64,000 nt of DNA from Tamaricihabitans halophyticus (GTDB lineage: Bacteria; Actinomycetota; Actinomycetes; Mycobacteriales; Pseudonocardiaceae). The notes under the pieces are model-generated. The model had not been told where the DNA came from, made no database searches, and was given only the letters and a program-made list of their open reading frames with translations. Made by a program: the position numbers and the translations under genes. How positions within the stretch are numbered: position 1 is the stretch's first letter; each line of letters begins with the position of its first letter. The stretch lies in the NCBI RefSeq assembly GCF_004340875.1, contig NZ_SLXQ01000001.1:310001-374000 (forward strand), given 5' to 3'. Positions 1 to 8,920 of the stretch are shown in pieces.

Positions 1-2102
1 ATCCGATCGGTAAAGGTGTTCAGGTGCTGCTGCGCGAGCAGGGTCGTCGGCACCAGCAGCACGACCTGCTTGCCGTCCTGTACCGCCTTGAACGCCGCAC
101 GCACCGCGATCTCGGTTTTGCCGTAGCCGACGTCGCCGCAGATCACCCTGTCCATCGGCACCCCGCGCCGCATATCGGCCTTGACCTCCTCGATCGCGGC
201 CAACTGGTCGGCGGTTTCGGTGAACGGGAAAGCGTCTTCCAGTTCCCGCTGCCATGGAGTGTCCGGTCCGAAGGCGTGCCCTGGCGAGGCTTGCCGAGCG
301 GCGTAGAGCTGCACCAGCTCGGCCGCGATCTCCTTGACCGCCTTGCGTGCCTTGGCTTTGGTGTTCTTCCAGTCGGCCCCGCCGAGCTTGTTCAGTGCCG
401 GTGTTTCGCCGCCGACATAGCGGGAGACCTCGTCCAGCTGGTCGGTCGGCACGAACAGCCGGTCGCCGGGCTGACCCCGCTTGGTGGAGGCGTATTCGAG
501 TACCAGGTATTCCCTGGTCGCCCCGGATACGGTGCGCTGCACCATTTCCACGTAGCGACCAATGCCATGCTGATCGTGTACCACGAAATCGCCTGGCCGC
601 AACGCGATCGGGTCCACCGCGTTGCGCCGCCGGGACGGCATCTTCGTGGTCATGTCCCGTGTGGACGTTCCGTGCCTGCCGCCGGTGAGGTCGGTTTCGG
701 TGAGCACGACCAGGCCGGCTTCGGGGAACAGGAAGCCGTCCTCGAGCAAGCCGCGAACCACGGTGACCACTCCGGTCTCCGGTACCGCCGCAAGCGATTC
801 GACGAGTTTCGCCGGCACCTCGGCCTCGCCAAGCTGCTCTACCGCGCGCTGCGCGGTGCCTGAGCCAGGCACGACGAGCACCGCCGCGCCACCGGCCGCG
901 GTATGCGCCCGCAGGTCAGCGAACGCTCGCTCGATCTCGCCGCGATAGCCGGCAACCTGCTGCGCGCCAAGCTGAACCGCCTGCTCAGTGTCCGAAGTGA
1001 ACTGACTGATCGTCCACCATGGACATCCATGCGCGACGGCGTGCTCGGCGACGAAGGAGAGATCACGGTAGGCGGAGGCACCGAGGTCGATCGGCGCCTG
1101 GCCACCATCACCGGCGACCAACCAGGAAGCCTCGAGGAACTCCTGCCCGGTACGGACCAGATCGGCGGCCCGCGCGCGGACCTTCTCCGGATCGGCCACC
1201 AGCACCTGGCCACCCTCCGGCAGCACGTCGGTGAGCAGCTCCATCTCGCCAGCGCAGAGCGCGGGGATGAGCGCTTCCATCCCTTCGCAGGGAACCCCAC
1301 CGGAGAGTTTGGTCAGCATCTCGGCCAGCTGAGTGTCCGCGGCATGTTCGGTGGCCAGCTCCGCGGCCCTGCGCCGCACGTCGTCGGTGAGCAGCAACTC
1401 CCGGCAGGCCGGTGCGCCCACCCTGTCCAGCTCGCCGGGCAGGGACCGCTGGTCGGCGACCGCGAACGCGCGGATCTCGCTGACCTCATCGCCCCAGAAC
1501 TCCACCCGGACCGGATGCTCGTAGGTGGGCGGGAAGAGGTCGATGATGCCGCCCCGGACGGCGAACTCACCGCGCTTTTCCACCATGTCCACCCGCGCGT
1601 AGGCGAGGTCGGCCAGCCGGGTCAGTGCCTCGCTGAAATCCTGCTCCTCGCCGGTGACCAGCTCGAGCGGGGCCAGCCGGCCGAGGCCGGGCGCCATGGG
1701 CTGGATCAGGCTGCGCACCGTGGTGACGACGACGCGCAGGCCATCCTGGTTCGGCAGATTCAACCGGTGCAGCACGTCCAGCCGCCGGCCAACGGTGTCC
1801 GCGCGCGGGGACAGCCGTTCGTGCGGCAGCGTCTCCCATGATGGGAAAACGGCCGTGCTGCCTTGCCCGAGGAGTTCACCGAGCGAGCTGCCCAGTTCTT
1901 CGGCTTCCCTGCCGGTGGCGGTGACCGCGAGCACCAGTCGATCGGCGCCCTCGCTCGCCGCCAACGCGCCCGCGACCAGTGCGCGAGCGGCTGGCGGACC
2001 CTCGATGTCGATGGACTCGGAGCCGGCCGCGGACAGCACGGATCGCCCACCAATGGTGGCGAGTACAGCGGAAAGCAGACCGGAGAGTGCGGCTGAAGCC
2101 AC
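1..2102 (-). CDS. mfd: Transcription-repair coupling factor Mfd (3' end outside window)
   Basis: Mfd removes RNA polymerase stalled at DNA lesions and recruits UvrA. About 700 N-terminal residues of a protein usually near 1,200 are visible. The N-terminal UvrB-like module contains [11 protein letters not shown]. The RNA-polymerase-interacting (CarD-like) domain contains [18 protein letters not shown] (encoded near 540-600). The first helicase motif, GDVGYGKTE (Walker A), lies near residue 655, followed by [10 protein letters not shown]. The GTG start at 2102 is chosen because a GAGGGG ribosome-binding site sits just upstream. The motor C-terminus runs off the left edge. In M. tuberculosis mfd (Rv1020) also neighbours a TetR gene and glmU. 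Confidence 0.96.
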   Translation of the reverse strand, partial: MASAALSGLLSAVLATIGGRSVLSAAGSESIDIEGPPAARALVAGALAASEGADRLVLAVTATGREAEELGSSLGELLGQGSTAVFPSWETLPHERLSPRADTVGRRLDVLHRLNLPNQDGLRVVVTTVRSLIQPMAPGLGRLAPLELVTGEEQDFSEALTRLADLAYARVDMVEKRGEFAVRGGIIDLFPPTYEHPVRVEFWGDEVSEIRAFAVADQRSLPGELDRVGAPACRELLLTDDVRRRAAELATEHAADTQLAEMLTKLSGGVPCEGMEALIPALCAGEMELLTDVLPEGGQVLVADPEKVRARAADLVRTGQEFLEASWLVAGDGGQAPIDLGASAYRDLSFVAEHAVAHGCPWWTISQFTSDTEQAVQLGAQQVAGYRGEIERAFADLRAHTAAGGAAVLVVPGSGTAQRAVEQLGEAEVPAKLVESLAAVPETGVVTVVRGLLEDGFLFPEAGLVVLTETDLTGGRHGTSTRDMTTKMPSRRRNAVDPIALRPGDFVVHDQHGIGRYVEMVQRTVSGATREYLVLEYASTKRGQPGDRLFVPTDQLDEVSRYVGGETPALNKLGGADWKNTKAKARKAVKEIAAELVQLYAARQASPGHAFGPDTPWQRELEDAFPFTETADQLAAIEEVKADMRRGVPMDRVICGDVGYGKTEIAVRAAFKAVQDGKQVVLLVPTTLLAQQHLNTFTDR

Positions 2103-2290
2103 GAACGATCCCCTCGGTGAATCGGACGAATGCGGGCACACCCCTGCCCGGGACGAGACCGGCAGGGGTTCTCGCTACCTAGCTTACGGAAAGCTCTGAA
2201 CCCACCGAAGTCGCGGGCGGGCCGGCGCCCGCCCCGCGTATCGCCCGCTCAGGCGTGGCCAGCCGACCGGCCAACTGGCACGGTGAACGA

Positions 2291-3493
2291 ATGAGGCTCC
2301 ATAGCCCGTTTCTGGCCCGCCCCGTCCTTGCCCTGGCGCTGTTGCTGTTCGTGAGCTCCTGTACCGCCGAGCCCGCGACCGAGACCGAGACCGGTGGTGC
2401 GACCGCCCGCACCACCGACGCGCCCGAGCTGACGGTGACCGAGGTGGCCGGCGGCCTCGAGGACGGCTGGGATATCGGCTTCCTGCCGGACGGGCGGCAA
2501 CTCGTCCCGCAGCGCTCGGGCTCGCTGGCGCTGATCACGAACGGCAGGGTCCGCGAGGTGCAAGCGGATTTCTCGGACGTACTCGCGGTCGGCGAGGGCG
2601 GCCTGCTCGGCATGGTGCTTCATCCGGATTTCGCCGAATCCCGCCAGTTCACCACCTGCCAGACCTATCAGCGGGACGGCGATGCGGTGGACGTACGGCT
2701 GGTGAACTGGGAACTGTCCGGAGACGGAACACGCGCAAACCGGGTGGCCGATCCGCTACTCGGCGGCTTGCCGGTGAACCCGAGCGGGCGACACTCCGGT
2801 TGCCGGCCGACGATCGCCCAGGACGGCGCGCTACTGGTCGGCACCGGCGACTCGGCCGACCCGAACACCTCGCAGGACCGTAGGTCACTCGGCGGCAAGG
2901 TGCTGCGGCTGGACCTGAAAACCGGCGAACCGCTGCCGGACAACCCCTTCGCCGACTCAAGCAACCGCGACGAGCGGTTCGTCTACAGCTATGGACACCG
3001 CAACGTGCAGGGCGTGGCGGTACGCCCGGACAGCGATCAGGTGCTGCTCACCGAGCACGGGCCGGACGTGGACGACGAGGTGAACCTGTTGCGCGCGGGC
3101 GGCAACTACGGCTGGGACCCGAGTCAGGGCGGCACCGAGGACAGCTACGACGAGAGCGTGCCGATGACCGACCTTGAGCGCTTCCCCGACGCCGTCCGGG
3201 CGCAGTGGTCATCCGGTTCGGAAACCCAGGCGATCGCCGGCGCGGCCTTCGTTGCCGGCCAGCGCTGGGGCAGGTTGGATGGGGCACTCGCGGTGGCCGC
3301 GTTGAAGGGCTCGAAGCTGTACTTCTTCGACCTGGACAAGGCCGGCGCGGTCCGCGAGCTGTCGATACCCGAGGAACTGGACGACAGCTACGGCCGGCTG
3401 CGCGCGGTCCGACTCGGGCCGGATGGCGACCTTTACGTGACGACCAGTAACGGATCGGACGACACGTTGCTACGGATCAGCCCGGCAGCGTGA
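2291..3493 (+). CDS. PQQ-dependent sugar dehydrogenase, secreted lipoprotein
   Basis: This is a six-bladed beta-propeller of the glucose/sorbosone dehydrogenase family, of about 400 residues, expected to oxidise an aldose or related sugar outside the cell with PQQ as cofactor. The N-terminus from the ATG at 2291 is a lipoprotein signal: MRLHSPF, a hydrophobic LALALLLF core, then a lipobox-like VSSC. Family motifs seen include GLLGMVLHPDF near residue 105, GHRNVQGVAV, TEHGPDVDDEVN and GGNYGWD. An in-frame GTG 12 codons upstream is possible but would displace the signal peptide. The last 17 bp overlap the end of the convergent TetR gene. The natural substrate cannot be read from sequence. Confidence 0.88.
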   Translation: MRLHSPFLARPVLALALLLFVSSCTAEPATETETGGATARTTDAPELTVTEVAGGLEDGWDIGFLPDGRQLVPQRSGSLALITNGRVREVQADFSDVLAVGEGGLLGMVLHPDFAESRQFTTCQTYQRDGDAVDVRLVNWELSGDGTRANRVADPLLGGLPVNPSGRHSGCRPTIAQDGALLVGTGDSADPNTSQDRRSLGGKVLRLDLKTGEPLPDNPFADSSNRDERFVYSYGHRNVQGVAVRPDSDQVLLTEHGPDVDDEVNLLRAGGNYGWDPSQGGTEDSYDESVPMTDLERFPDAVRAQWSSGSETQAIAGAAFVAGQRWGRLDGALAVAALKGSKLYFFDLDKAGAVRELSIPEELDDSYGRLRAVRLGPDGDLYVTTSNGSDDTLLRISPAA

Positions 3494-4073
3494 GCTTCGG
3501 CTTGTGCTCCAGATGGGACAGCCCGTTCCAGGCCAGGTTCACCAGGTGCGCGGCCACTTCGTCGCGCTTCGGCTTGCGCGCGTCCAGCCACCACTGGCCG
3601 GTCAGCGCCACCATGCCGACCAGTGCCTGGGCATAAAGGGGCGCCAGTTTCGCATCGTAGCCGCGGGCACTGAACTGGGTCGCGAGGATGTGTTCCACCT
3701 GGCTGGCGATGTCGTTGAGCAGGTTGGAGAAAGTGCCCTGAGCGGAGAGCACCGAGGAGTCCCGCACCAGGATGTGAAACCCGTCCGCGGATTCCTCCAC
3801 ATAGGTCAGCAGTGCCCTGGCGGCCTGTTCCAGCATCGCCCTCGGATGCCCACCGGAGAGCGCGGAAACCACCTGGTCGAGCATGATCTGCATCTCCCGG
3901 TCCACGACGACCGCGTAGATGCCTTCCTTACCACCGAAATGCTCGTAGACCACCGGCTTACTGACATCGGCCCGATGTGCGATCTCTTCGACCGATGTGC
4001 CGTCGTAGCCCTTGTCCGCGAACAGCTTGCGGGCCACGTCCAACAGTTGCTGTCTGCGTTCCTTGCCGGTCAT
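3477..4073 (-). CDS. TetR family transcriptional regulator
   Basis: One-component repressor with an N-terminal helix-turn-helix (GTSVEEIAHRADVSKPVVYEHF) and a helical ligand domain ending LVNLAWNGLSHLEHKPKL. The ATG at 4073 gives MTGKERRQQLLD, the usual start of this family; a GTG at 4148 would add 25 arginine-rich residues and neither start has a clear ribosome-binding site. It occupies the position of Rv1019 between mfd and glmU in mycobacteria. The adjacent desaturase has two palindromes in its promoter (5160-5198), so desaturase control, perhaps with an acyl-CoA ligand, is a reasonable inference. The 3' end overlaps the sugar dehydrogenase tail-to-tail. Confidence 0.88.
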   Translation of the reverse strand: MTGKERRQQLLDVARKLFADKGYDGTSVEEIAHRADVSKPVVYEHFGGKEGIYAVVVDREMQIMLDQVVSALSGGHPRAMLEQAARALLTYVEESADGFHILVRDSSVLSAQGTFSNLLNDIASQVEHILATQFSARGYDAKLAPLYAQALVGMVALTGQWWLDARKPKRDEVAAHLVNLAWNGLSHLEHKPKLTLPG

Positions 4074-4168
4074 CCGAACCCGGCCGGCTCGACTACTCGT
4101 CGAATCGGCCGGGCCAGACCTCGTTCCCCTCGCGCGCCGTCGTACCACCCCGTGACACTAGCGCGCGG

Positions 4169-5137
4169 TTACGACTTCTTTGCGGCGAGTCGTTCCAACC
4201 GCTGGGTCGTTGGCCACCGCACGTTCGACGCCCAGCCGAACTTCTCGAACAGCCAGATCAACCGTGCGGTGATATCGATCTGCCCGCGCTTGACACCGTG
4301 CCGCGCGCAGGTCGGGTCGGCGTGATGCAGGTTGTGCCAGGATTCACCAAAGGACACGATCGCCAGCGGCCAGAAGTTCGCCGCCTTGTCCCTGCTGGCA
4401 AACGGGCGCTCACCGATCATGTGGCAGATCGAGTTGACCGACCAGGTGGTGTGGTGCAGCAGCGCGACGCGGATCAGGCCGGCCCAGAAGAACGCGGTGA
4501 GCGCACCCCACCAGGACCAGGTGGCCAGGCCACCGATCAGCGCGGGCAGGGCAAGCGAGACGAGAGTCCACAGGCCGAACTGGCGGTTCACCCGCATGAT
4601 GTCCTTGTCCCGCAACAGATCGGGCGCGAAGCGGTCCTGGTTGGTCTGGTCCCGTTCGAACAGCCAACCCATATGCGCGTGCCAGAAACCCTTGGCAAGC
4701 GCGGGGAGGCTGGTGCCGTACAACCACGGCGAGTGCGGGTCGCCCTCCCGGTCGGAGTAGGCGTGGTGCCTGCGATGGTCGGCCACCCAGGTGATCACCG
4801 GCCCCTGCAGGGACATACTGCCCGCGATGGCCAGCGCGATCCGCAGCCCGCGCTTCGCCTTGAACGAGCCGTGCGTGAAGTACCGGTGGAAACCCGCCGT
4901 AACACCGATACCGGAGATGCAGAAGAACAGCGCCGCCAACCCGACGTCGAGCCAGCTAAGACCCCAACCCCAGGCGAAGGGCACCGCCGCGACAAGTGCC
5001 ACGAGAGGCAACAGCACACCCGTGTAGACGGCGATCTGCACGCCGGGGCCACGCCGACCTTCGAGGATTGGCTTGGGGCCCGACTGCGGCTTACCTGATG
5101 GGTCTTCGGAGGTGGCCTGATCGAGGACACTCGTCAT
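4169..5137 (-). CDS. Acyl-CoA (delta-9 type) fatty acid desaturase
   Basis: Integral membrane di-iron desaturase of 322 residues that inserts a double bond in acyl chains, setting membrane fluidity. The three histidine boxes are present: HRYFTH near residue 104, HRRHH near 141 and HNLHH near 274. Hydrophobic segments flank them (VLLPLVALVAAVPFAW, ALFFCISGIGVTAG, GLATWSWWGALTAFFWAGL). It resembles mycobacterial DesA3 and the bacterial stearoyl-CoA desaturases. It is transcribed away from the tRNA-Gln region, and its promoter holds the palindromes at 5160-5198. The TetR gene lies 95 bp downstream on the same strand. Confidence 0.94.
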   Translation of the reverse strand: MTSVLDQATSEDPSGKPQSGPKPILEGRRGPGVQIAVYTGVLLPLVALVAAVPFAWGWGLSWLDVGLAALFFCISGIGVTAGFHRYFTHGSFKAKRGLRIALAIAGSMSLQGPVITWVADHRRHHAYSDREGDPHSPWLYGTSLPALAKGFWHAHMGWLFERDQTNQDRFAPDLLRDKDIMRVNRQFGLWTLVSLALPALIGGLATWSWWGALTAFFWAGLIRVALLHHTTWSVNSICHMIGERPFASRDKAANFWPLAIVSFGESWHNLHHADPTCARHGVKRGQIDITARLIWLFEKFGWASNVRWPTTQRLERLAAKKS

Positions 5138-5159
5138 AGATTGGGTACCTAACGTCTCG

Positions 5160-5198
5160 GGTAAGGATGCCCTTACCTACGGCATCGTAAGTTACGAT
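5160..5198. promoter_or_regulatory. Paired palindromes upstream of the desaturase
   Basis: Two inverted repeats lie 23-61 bp upstream of the desaturase start: GGTAAGG-ATGC-CCTTACC at 5160-5177 and the 15-bp palindrome ATCGTAAGTTACGAT at 5184-5198. The second has the size and form of a TetR operator. The neighbouring TetR protein (3477-4073) is the obvious candidate ligand-responsive repressor; that link is inferred. Confidence 0.6.
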
Positions 5199-5428
5199 AC
5201 AGCAGCCCAGCTACCGCCGGGACCCCCAAGCGTCGATTGCTTAGGCAATTCCAAGCTTTCGCCGGTGCGTTTCGCCAGCCGAAACAGGCTTATCCACCCT
5301 TGGTGAGCGACCGAAAGCCGGGCGTCGCCGAACGGCCTCGGCTTAATCGGGGCCTGCGTCCGACTCGGCGAGATCTGTCCAATATCCTCTTCAGCGAGCC
5401 CCACGCATGGCACGATGTCGGGGCACGA

Positions 5429-5499
5429 TCCGCCGTGGTGTAAAGGCAGCACCTCAGATTTTGGTTCTGATGGTCCAGGTTCGAATCCTGGCGGCGGAG
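5429..5499 (+). tRNA. tRNA-Gln (anticodon UUG)
   Basis: Full cloverleaf by eye. The acceptor stem TCCGCCG (5429-5435) pairs with CGGCGGA (5492-5498), with discriminator G at 5499. The anticodon stem TCAGA/TCTGA encloses loop TTTTGGT with anticodon TTG at 5461-5463. The T arm is CCAGG-TTCGAAT-CCTGG. CCA is not encoded. A tRNA-Gln also sits next to glmU in mycobacteria. The gene is bracketed by GCACGATCC (5423-5431) and its complement GGATCGTGC (5502-5510), which would extend the acceptor helix in the precursor. Confidence 0.96.
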
Positions 5500-5608
5500 C
5501 GGGATCGTGCGACCAGGCGTGTTACCGGCAGCGCGAAACGATGGGGTGACCTAGCTGCGAGGCGTATCGGCCGAGGAACCCGAGACTCGCCAGCATTCGC
5601 TGAGCGAG

Positions 5609-7279
5609 ATGTCCGACGCGTGGCTGATCGGCCGGGCACGGGAACTCATCGCCGTCGCGCAGTTCAGCAAGCCGGCCGAGCAGCTACGGACGGTTGCCGA
5701 AACGGACCAGCTGCTGACCGAGGCCCAGCATCGCGGCGAGCCGAATATGATCGCGCAGCTCCTGCGCTCTTCGGCGGTAACCAGGCTGGTCAGCAAGGGC
5801 ATGGTCGAAGCGGCCGAACCGATGCTGGACGAGATGCTCGCGCACTGCCGGCGGCACGGGCTGGTCGTACTCCAGGCCAACGCGCATGCGCTGCGCGGCC
5901 GGCGGCTGTTGCTTGCCGGTTCGGATGACGCCGCACTGACCGAGGCGGCCCAGGCGCTTGCCATCCTGGACGAGGAGCTGGCCCCCGATCTGCATGTCGG
6001 CAAACGGTACTGGCAGCGCATGCTTGCCAACTCGCTCACCGATATCGCGCTGGTACTCACCCAGCTCGGCGTCTATGAAGTCGCCGACCAGGTCATGGCA
6101 CGGGGGCACGAACATATCCGGGACGCCGGCGGCCCGCATGAGATCACCGTGCATCTGCTCAACCGCGCGCGGCTGCTGATCGGCTGGGGATGCCGGTTGG
6201 AACGGGTTGCCGATGAGCAGGGCGCACGGGAGAAGTTCGAGCTGGCCGCGTCCATCGCGGATGCGACCGAGGCGCCGTTTCGGCAATCGCTCGTCCCCCG
6301 TGACCCGGCACGTACCGCGATCGAGCAACTACCCATCCTGGCCGCCGCCGTGGCGTTGCACTCCCCTGGGCCGGAGCATCTTGCGCGGCTGCACCATGCG
6401 CGGGAGAACGCGAAGTACCCAAGGGAACAGATCATCGCCGCGCTCGCCTACAGCCGGTGTCTCGAGCGCGCGGATCGGCGCGAGGAAGCCGTCGCCGCGC
6501 TGGCCGAAACCAGGGATCGGCTGGGCGAGGCGCAGTCCGAACCCACCCTGTGGCTGGCGCTCGTCCGGGAGTACGCCAGGGTTTCTGGCCCGGACGGTGG
6601 GGAACGCACGATGAGCGCGCTGGAGGACTACGTCGCCGAACTGGAAAGCGAGCTGTCCGACCTGCGGGAGTCTCGGATCAACACACTGCATACCCGGCGC
6701 GAGCACGAGCGGTTGACCAGAGAACACGGCGCGATAGCCAAACAGGCGCTGCAGGATCCGCTCACCGGGTTGCCGAACCGCAGGGTGCTGGACGAACGGC
6801 TGCGCAAACTGGTCATGCGCGCGGATGCGCAACCGCTGACCATCGCGCTGATCGATCTGGATGGTTTCAAGGGCGTCAACGACCGCAACTCGCATGCGGA
6901 GGGCGACGACGTGCTACGCGTGGTGGCCAGCACGCTGCGGGACGCGTTGCGTGGGGACGATCTGGTCACCCGCTATGGCGGCGATGAGTTCGTGGTGTTG
7001 CTTCCCGGCGCTCCCCTTCAGGCCGCCAAGGCCGCACTGACCAGGGCGGTAAACGCGGTAGCCCAGCTACCCCGGCAGCTGTCTCGCGGGGTGACACTGT
7101 CCGTCGGTGCCGTTTCGGTGCGCACCGAGGAGCAACCTGACCAGGCGCTTGCCCGTGCGGATACCGCGATGTACGAGGCCAAACGTGCCGGCGGGAATCA
7201 GATTTGGGCCGCAGCCAGTGGATCATCGCCGGCGAGCACGGATGGTGACCCTGGCTGGCCGCGTTCGGAGGGGACGTAG
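5609..7279 (+). CDS. GGDEF diguanylate cyclase with helical TPR-like sensor region
   Basis: Makes cyclic di-GMP from two GTP. Residues 1-350 are an alpha-helical repeat region resembling the TPR-like domains of actinobacterial GGDEF proteins. A coiled coil follows (YVAELESELSDLRESRINTL, near 340-370), then the GGDEF domain beginning DPLTGLPNRR. The active-site motif RYGGDEF lies at residues 455-461, so the cyclase should be active. The product-inhibition I-site RxxD is present as RGDD five residues before GGDEF. There is no membrane segment and no EAL domain. It is not part of the mycobacterial tRNA-glmU arrangement as I know it, so it appears inserted here. The ribosome-binding site is weak. 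Confidence 0.9.
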   Translation: MSDAWLIGRARELIAVAQFSKPAEQLRTVAETDQLLTEAQHRGEPNMIAQLLRSSAVTRLVSKGMVEAAEPMLDEMLAHCRRHGLVVLQANAHALRGRRLLLAGSDDAALTEAAQALAILDEELAPDLHVGKRYWQRMLANSLTDIALVLTQLGVYEVADQVMARGHEHIRDAGGPHEITVHLLNRARLLIGWGCRLERVADEQGAREKFELAASIADATEAPFRQSLVPRDPARTAIEQLPILAAAVALHSPGPEHLARLHHARENAKYPREQIIAALAYSRCLERADRREEAVAALAETRDRLGEAQSEPTLWLALVREYARVSGPDGGERTMSALEDYVAELESELSDLRESRINTLHTRREHERLTREHGAIAKQALQDPLTGLPNRRVLDERLRKLVMRADAQPLTIALIDLDGFKGVNDRNSHAEGDDVLRVVASTLRDALRGDDLVTRYGGDEFVVLLPGAPLQAAKAALTRAVNAVAQLPRQLSRGVTLSVGAVSVRTEEQPDQALARADTAMYEAKRAGGNQIWAAASGSSPASTDGDPGWPRSEGT

Positions 7280-7360
7280 GATCGTGCTGCTCGCCTGCCG
7301 TCGCCGCTGGTAGGCCAGAACAACGAGAACCGCTCACCAAGACAACCAGGGAGCGCACCA

Positions 7361-8920
7361 ATGCCCGATGGTGGGCAACCGCCCGAACAGGGAAACAGCA
7401 CGCCACCCGCGGATTCGCCGGCTCCGGACGCGCAGCCGCTGCGCACCATCGTCCTCGCCGCGGGGGAAGGCAAACGGATGCGCTCGGCCGTACCGAAGGT
7501 GCTGCATCCCCTCGCCGGCCGGCCGCTGCTGGAACACGCGGTCCGGGCCGCGGCCGGCCTAGATCCCGCTGATCTGGTGGTCGTGATCGGCCATGGCCGC
7601 GAGGCGGTCGGGGAGCACCTGGACGGGCTGGCCAAACGGCTCGGCCGGCCGCTGACCACCGCGGTGCAGACCGAGCAGCTGGGCACCGGGCACGCGGTTG
7701 GTTGCGCGCTGGCCGAACTTCCCTCGGACCTTTCCGGGACCGTCGTGGTCAGTTACGGCGATGTGCCGCTGCTGGATGCCGCGACGCTCACCGAGCTACG
7801 TGCCGCGCATGTCGCCGAGGGCAACGCGGTGACCGTGCTCACCGCCGAAGTCGCTGACCCCACCGGCTACGGCAGGGTGCTGCGGGACGCGGACGGCGCG
7901 GTGGCGGGAATCGTCGAGCACAAGGACGCGGACGAGCGGCAGCGGGCAATCACCGAGGTCAACTCCGGGGTGTACGCCTTTGACGCGCAGACGCTCAAGG
8001 CCGCGCTTTCCCGGGTGTCGACTGCCAACGCGCAGGGCGAGCAATATCTCACTGACGTGCTTGGCATCGCCCGCGCGGACGGTCAGCGGGTCGGCGCGCT
8101 GACCTGCACCGACCCCTGGCAGGTGGAGGGAGTGAACGACCGCGCACAGCTGGCCGCGCTTGGCGCCGAGCTGAATCGCCGGCTGGTGCGACACTGGATG
8201 TACGCGGGGGTGACCTTCGTCGATCCGGCGAGCACCTGGCTGGACGCCGACGTGGCGCTCGCCCCCGATGTGCTGATCGAGCCGGGGGTGCAGTTGCGTG
8301 GCGGTACGGCCGTGGCCGAGGGCGCGACGATCGGTCCGGATACGACACTGACCGATGTGCGGGTTGGCGCGGCGGCGACCGTGGTCCGCACGCACGGCAG
8401 CGCATCGGATATTGGCGCGCGGGCAAGCGTCGGCCCGTTCGCCTATCTGCGACCGGGCACCAAATTGGGCGAACGCGGCAAGATCGGAACTTTCGTCGAG
8501 GTCAAGAAATCGGACATCGGGGACGGCTCGAAGGTGCCGCATCTTTCCTACATCGGTGATGCGAGGATCGGCGAGCACAGCAATATCGGTGCGGGCAGCA
8601 TCACGGCTAACCACGACGGTACGAACAAGAACCAGACGGTGATCGGTTCCTATGCGCGAACGAGTTGTGACAACACATTCGTCGCACCGGTGACCGTCCA
8701 CGATGGTGCTTACACCGGCGCGGGAACCGTGGTACGCCGCGACGTGCCGCCGGGTGCTTTGGCGGTGTCCGGTGGTCCACAACGGAATATTGACGGCTGG
8801 GTGGTGCGGCGCAGGCCGGGCACCCCGGCCGCCGAGGCAGCGGAACGGGCAATTGCCGCCTCGGCTGGTGAATCCGAAACATCCGGCAGCCAGGACGACA
8901 GTGAGGGACGGGAGCAATGA
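7361..8920 (+). CDS. glmU: Bifunctional UDP-GlcNAc pyrophosphorylase / glucosamine-1-phosphate acetyltransferase
   Basis: GlmU carries out the last two steps to UDP-GlcNAc, the precursor of peptidoglycan and glycoconjugates. The N-terminal uridylyltransferase domain starts with LAAGEGKRMRSAVPKVLHPL (from residue 30) and has YGDVPLLD and GYGRVLRD. The C-terminal left-handed beta-helix acetyltransferase domain contains FAYLRPGTKLGERGKIGTF and SYIGDARIGEHSNIGAGSIT. A ~25-residue Pro/Ser-rich N-terminal extension precedes the catalytic core. The ATG at 7361 follows an AGGGAG ribosome-binding site. The stop overlaps the start of prs by 4 bp (ATGA), so the two genes are translationally coupled. Confidence 0.97.
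   Translation: MPDGGQPPEQGNSTPPADSPAPDAQPLRTIVLAAGEGKRMRSAVPKVLHPLAGRPLLEHAVRAAAGLDPADLVVVIGHGREAVGEHLDGLAKRLGRPLTTAVQTEQLGTGHAVGCALAELPSDLSGTVVVSYGDVPLLDAATLTELRAAHVAEGNAVTVLTAEVADPTGYGRVLRDADGAVAGIVEHKDADERQRAITEVNSGVYAFDAQTLKAALSRVSTANAQGEQYLTDVLGIARADGQRVGALTCTDPWQVEGVNDRAQLAALGAELNRRLVRHWMYAGVTFVDPASTWLDADVALAPDVLIEPGVQLRGGTAVAEGATIGPDTTLTDVRVGAAATVVRTHGSASDIGARASVGPFAYLRPGTKLGERGKIGTFVEVKKSDIGDGSKVPHLSYIGDARIGEHSNIGAGSITANHDGTNKNQTVIGSYARTSCDNTFVAPVTVHDGAYTGAGTVVRRDVPPGALAVSGGPQRNIDGWVVRRRPGTPAAEAAERAIAASAGESETSGSQDDSEGREQ

Noticed and set aside
24-863. Long plus-strand open frame (279 codons) at the left edge
   Set aside because: It is antisense to mfd, whose minus-strand translation carries clear domain motifs; the plus frame has no recognisable family.
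4158-4190. Apparent palindromic-repeat copy at the desaturase 3' end
   Set aside because: GCGGTTACGACTTCTTTGCGG shares words with the repeat but in the wrong order; the arms are not complementary in the family pattern.
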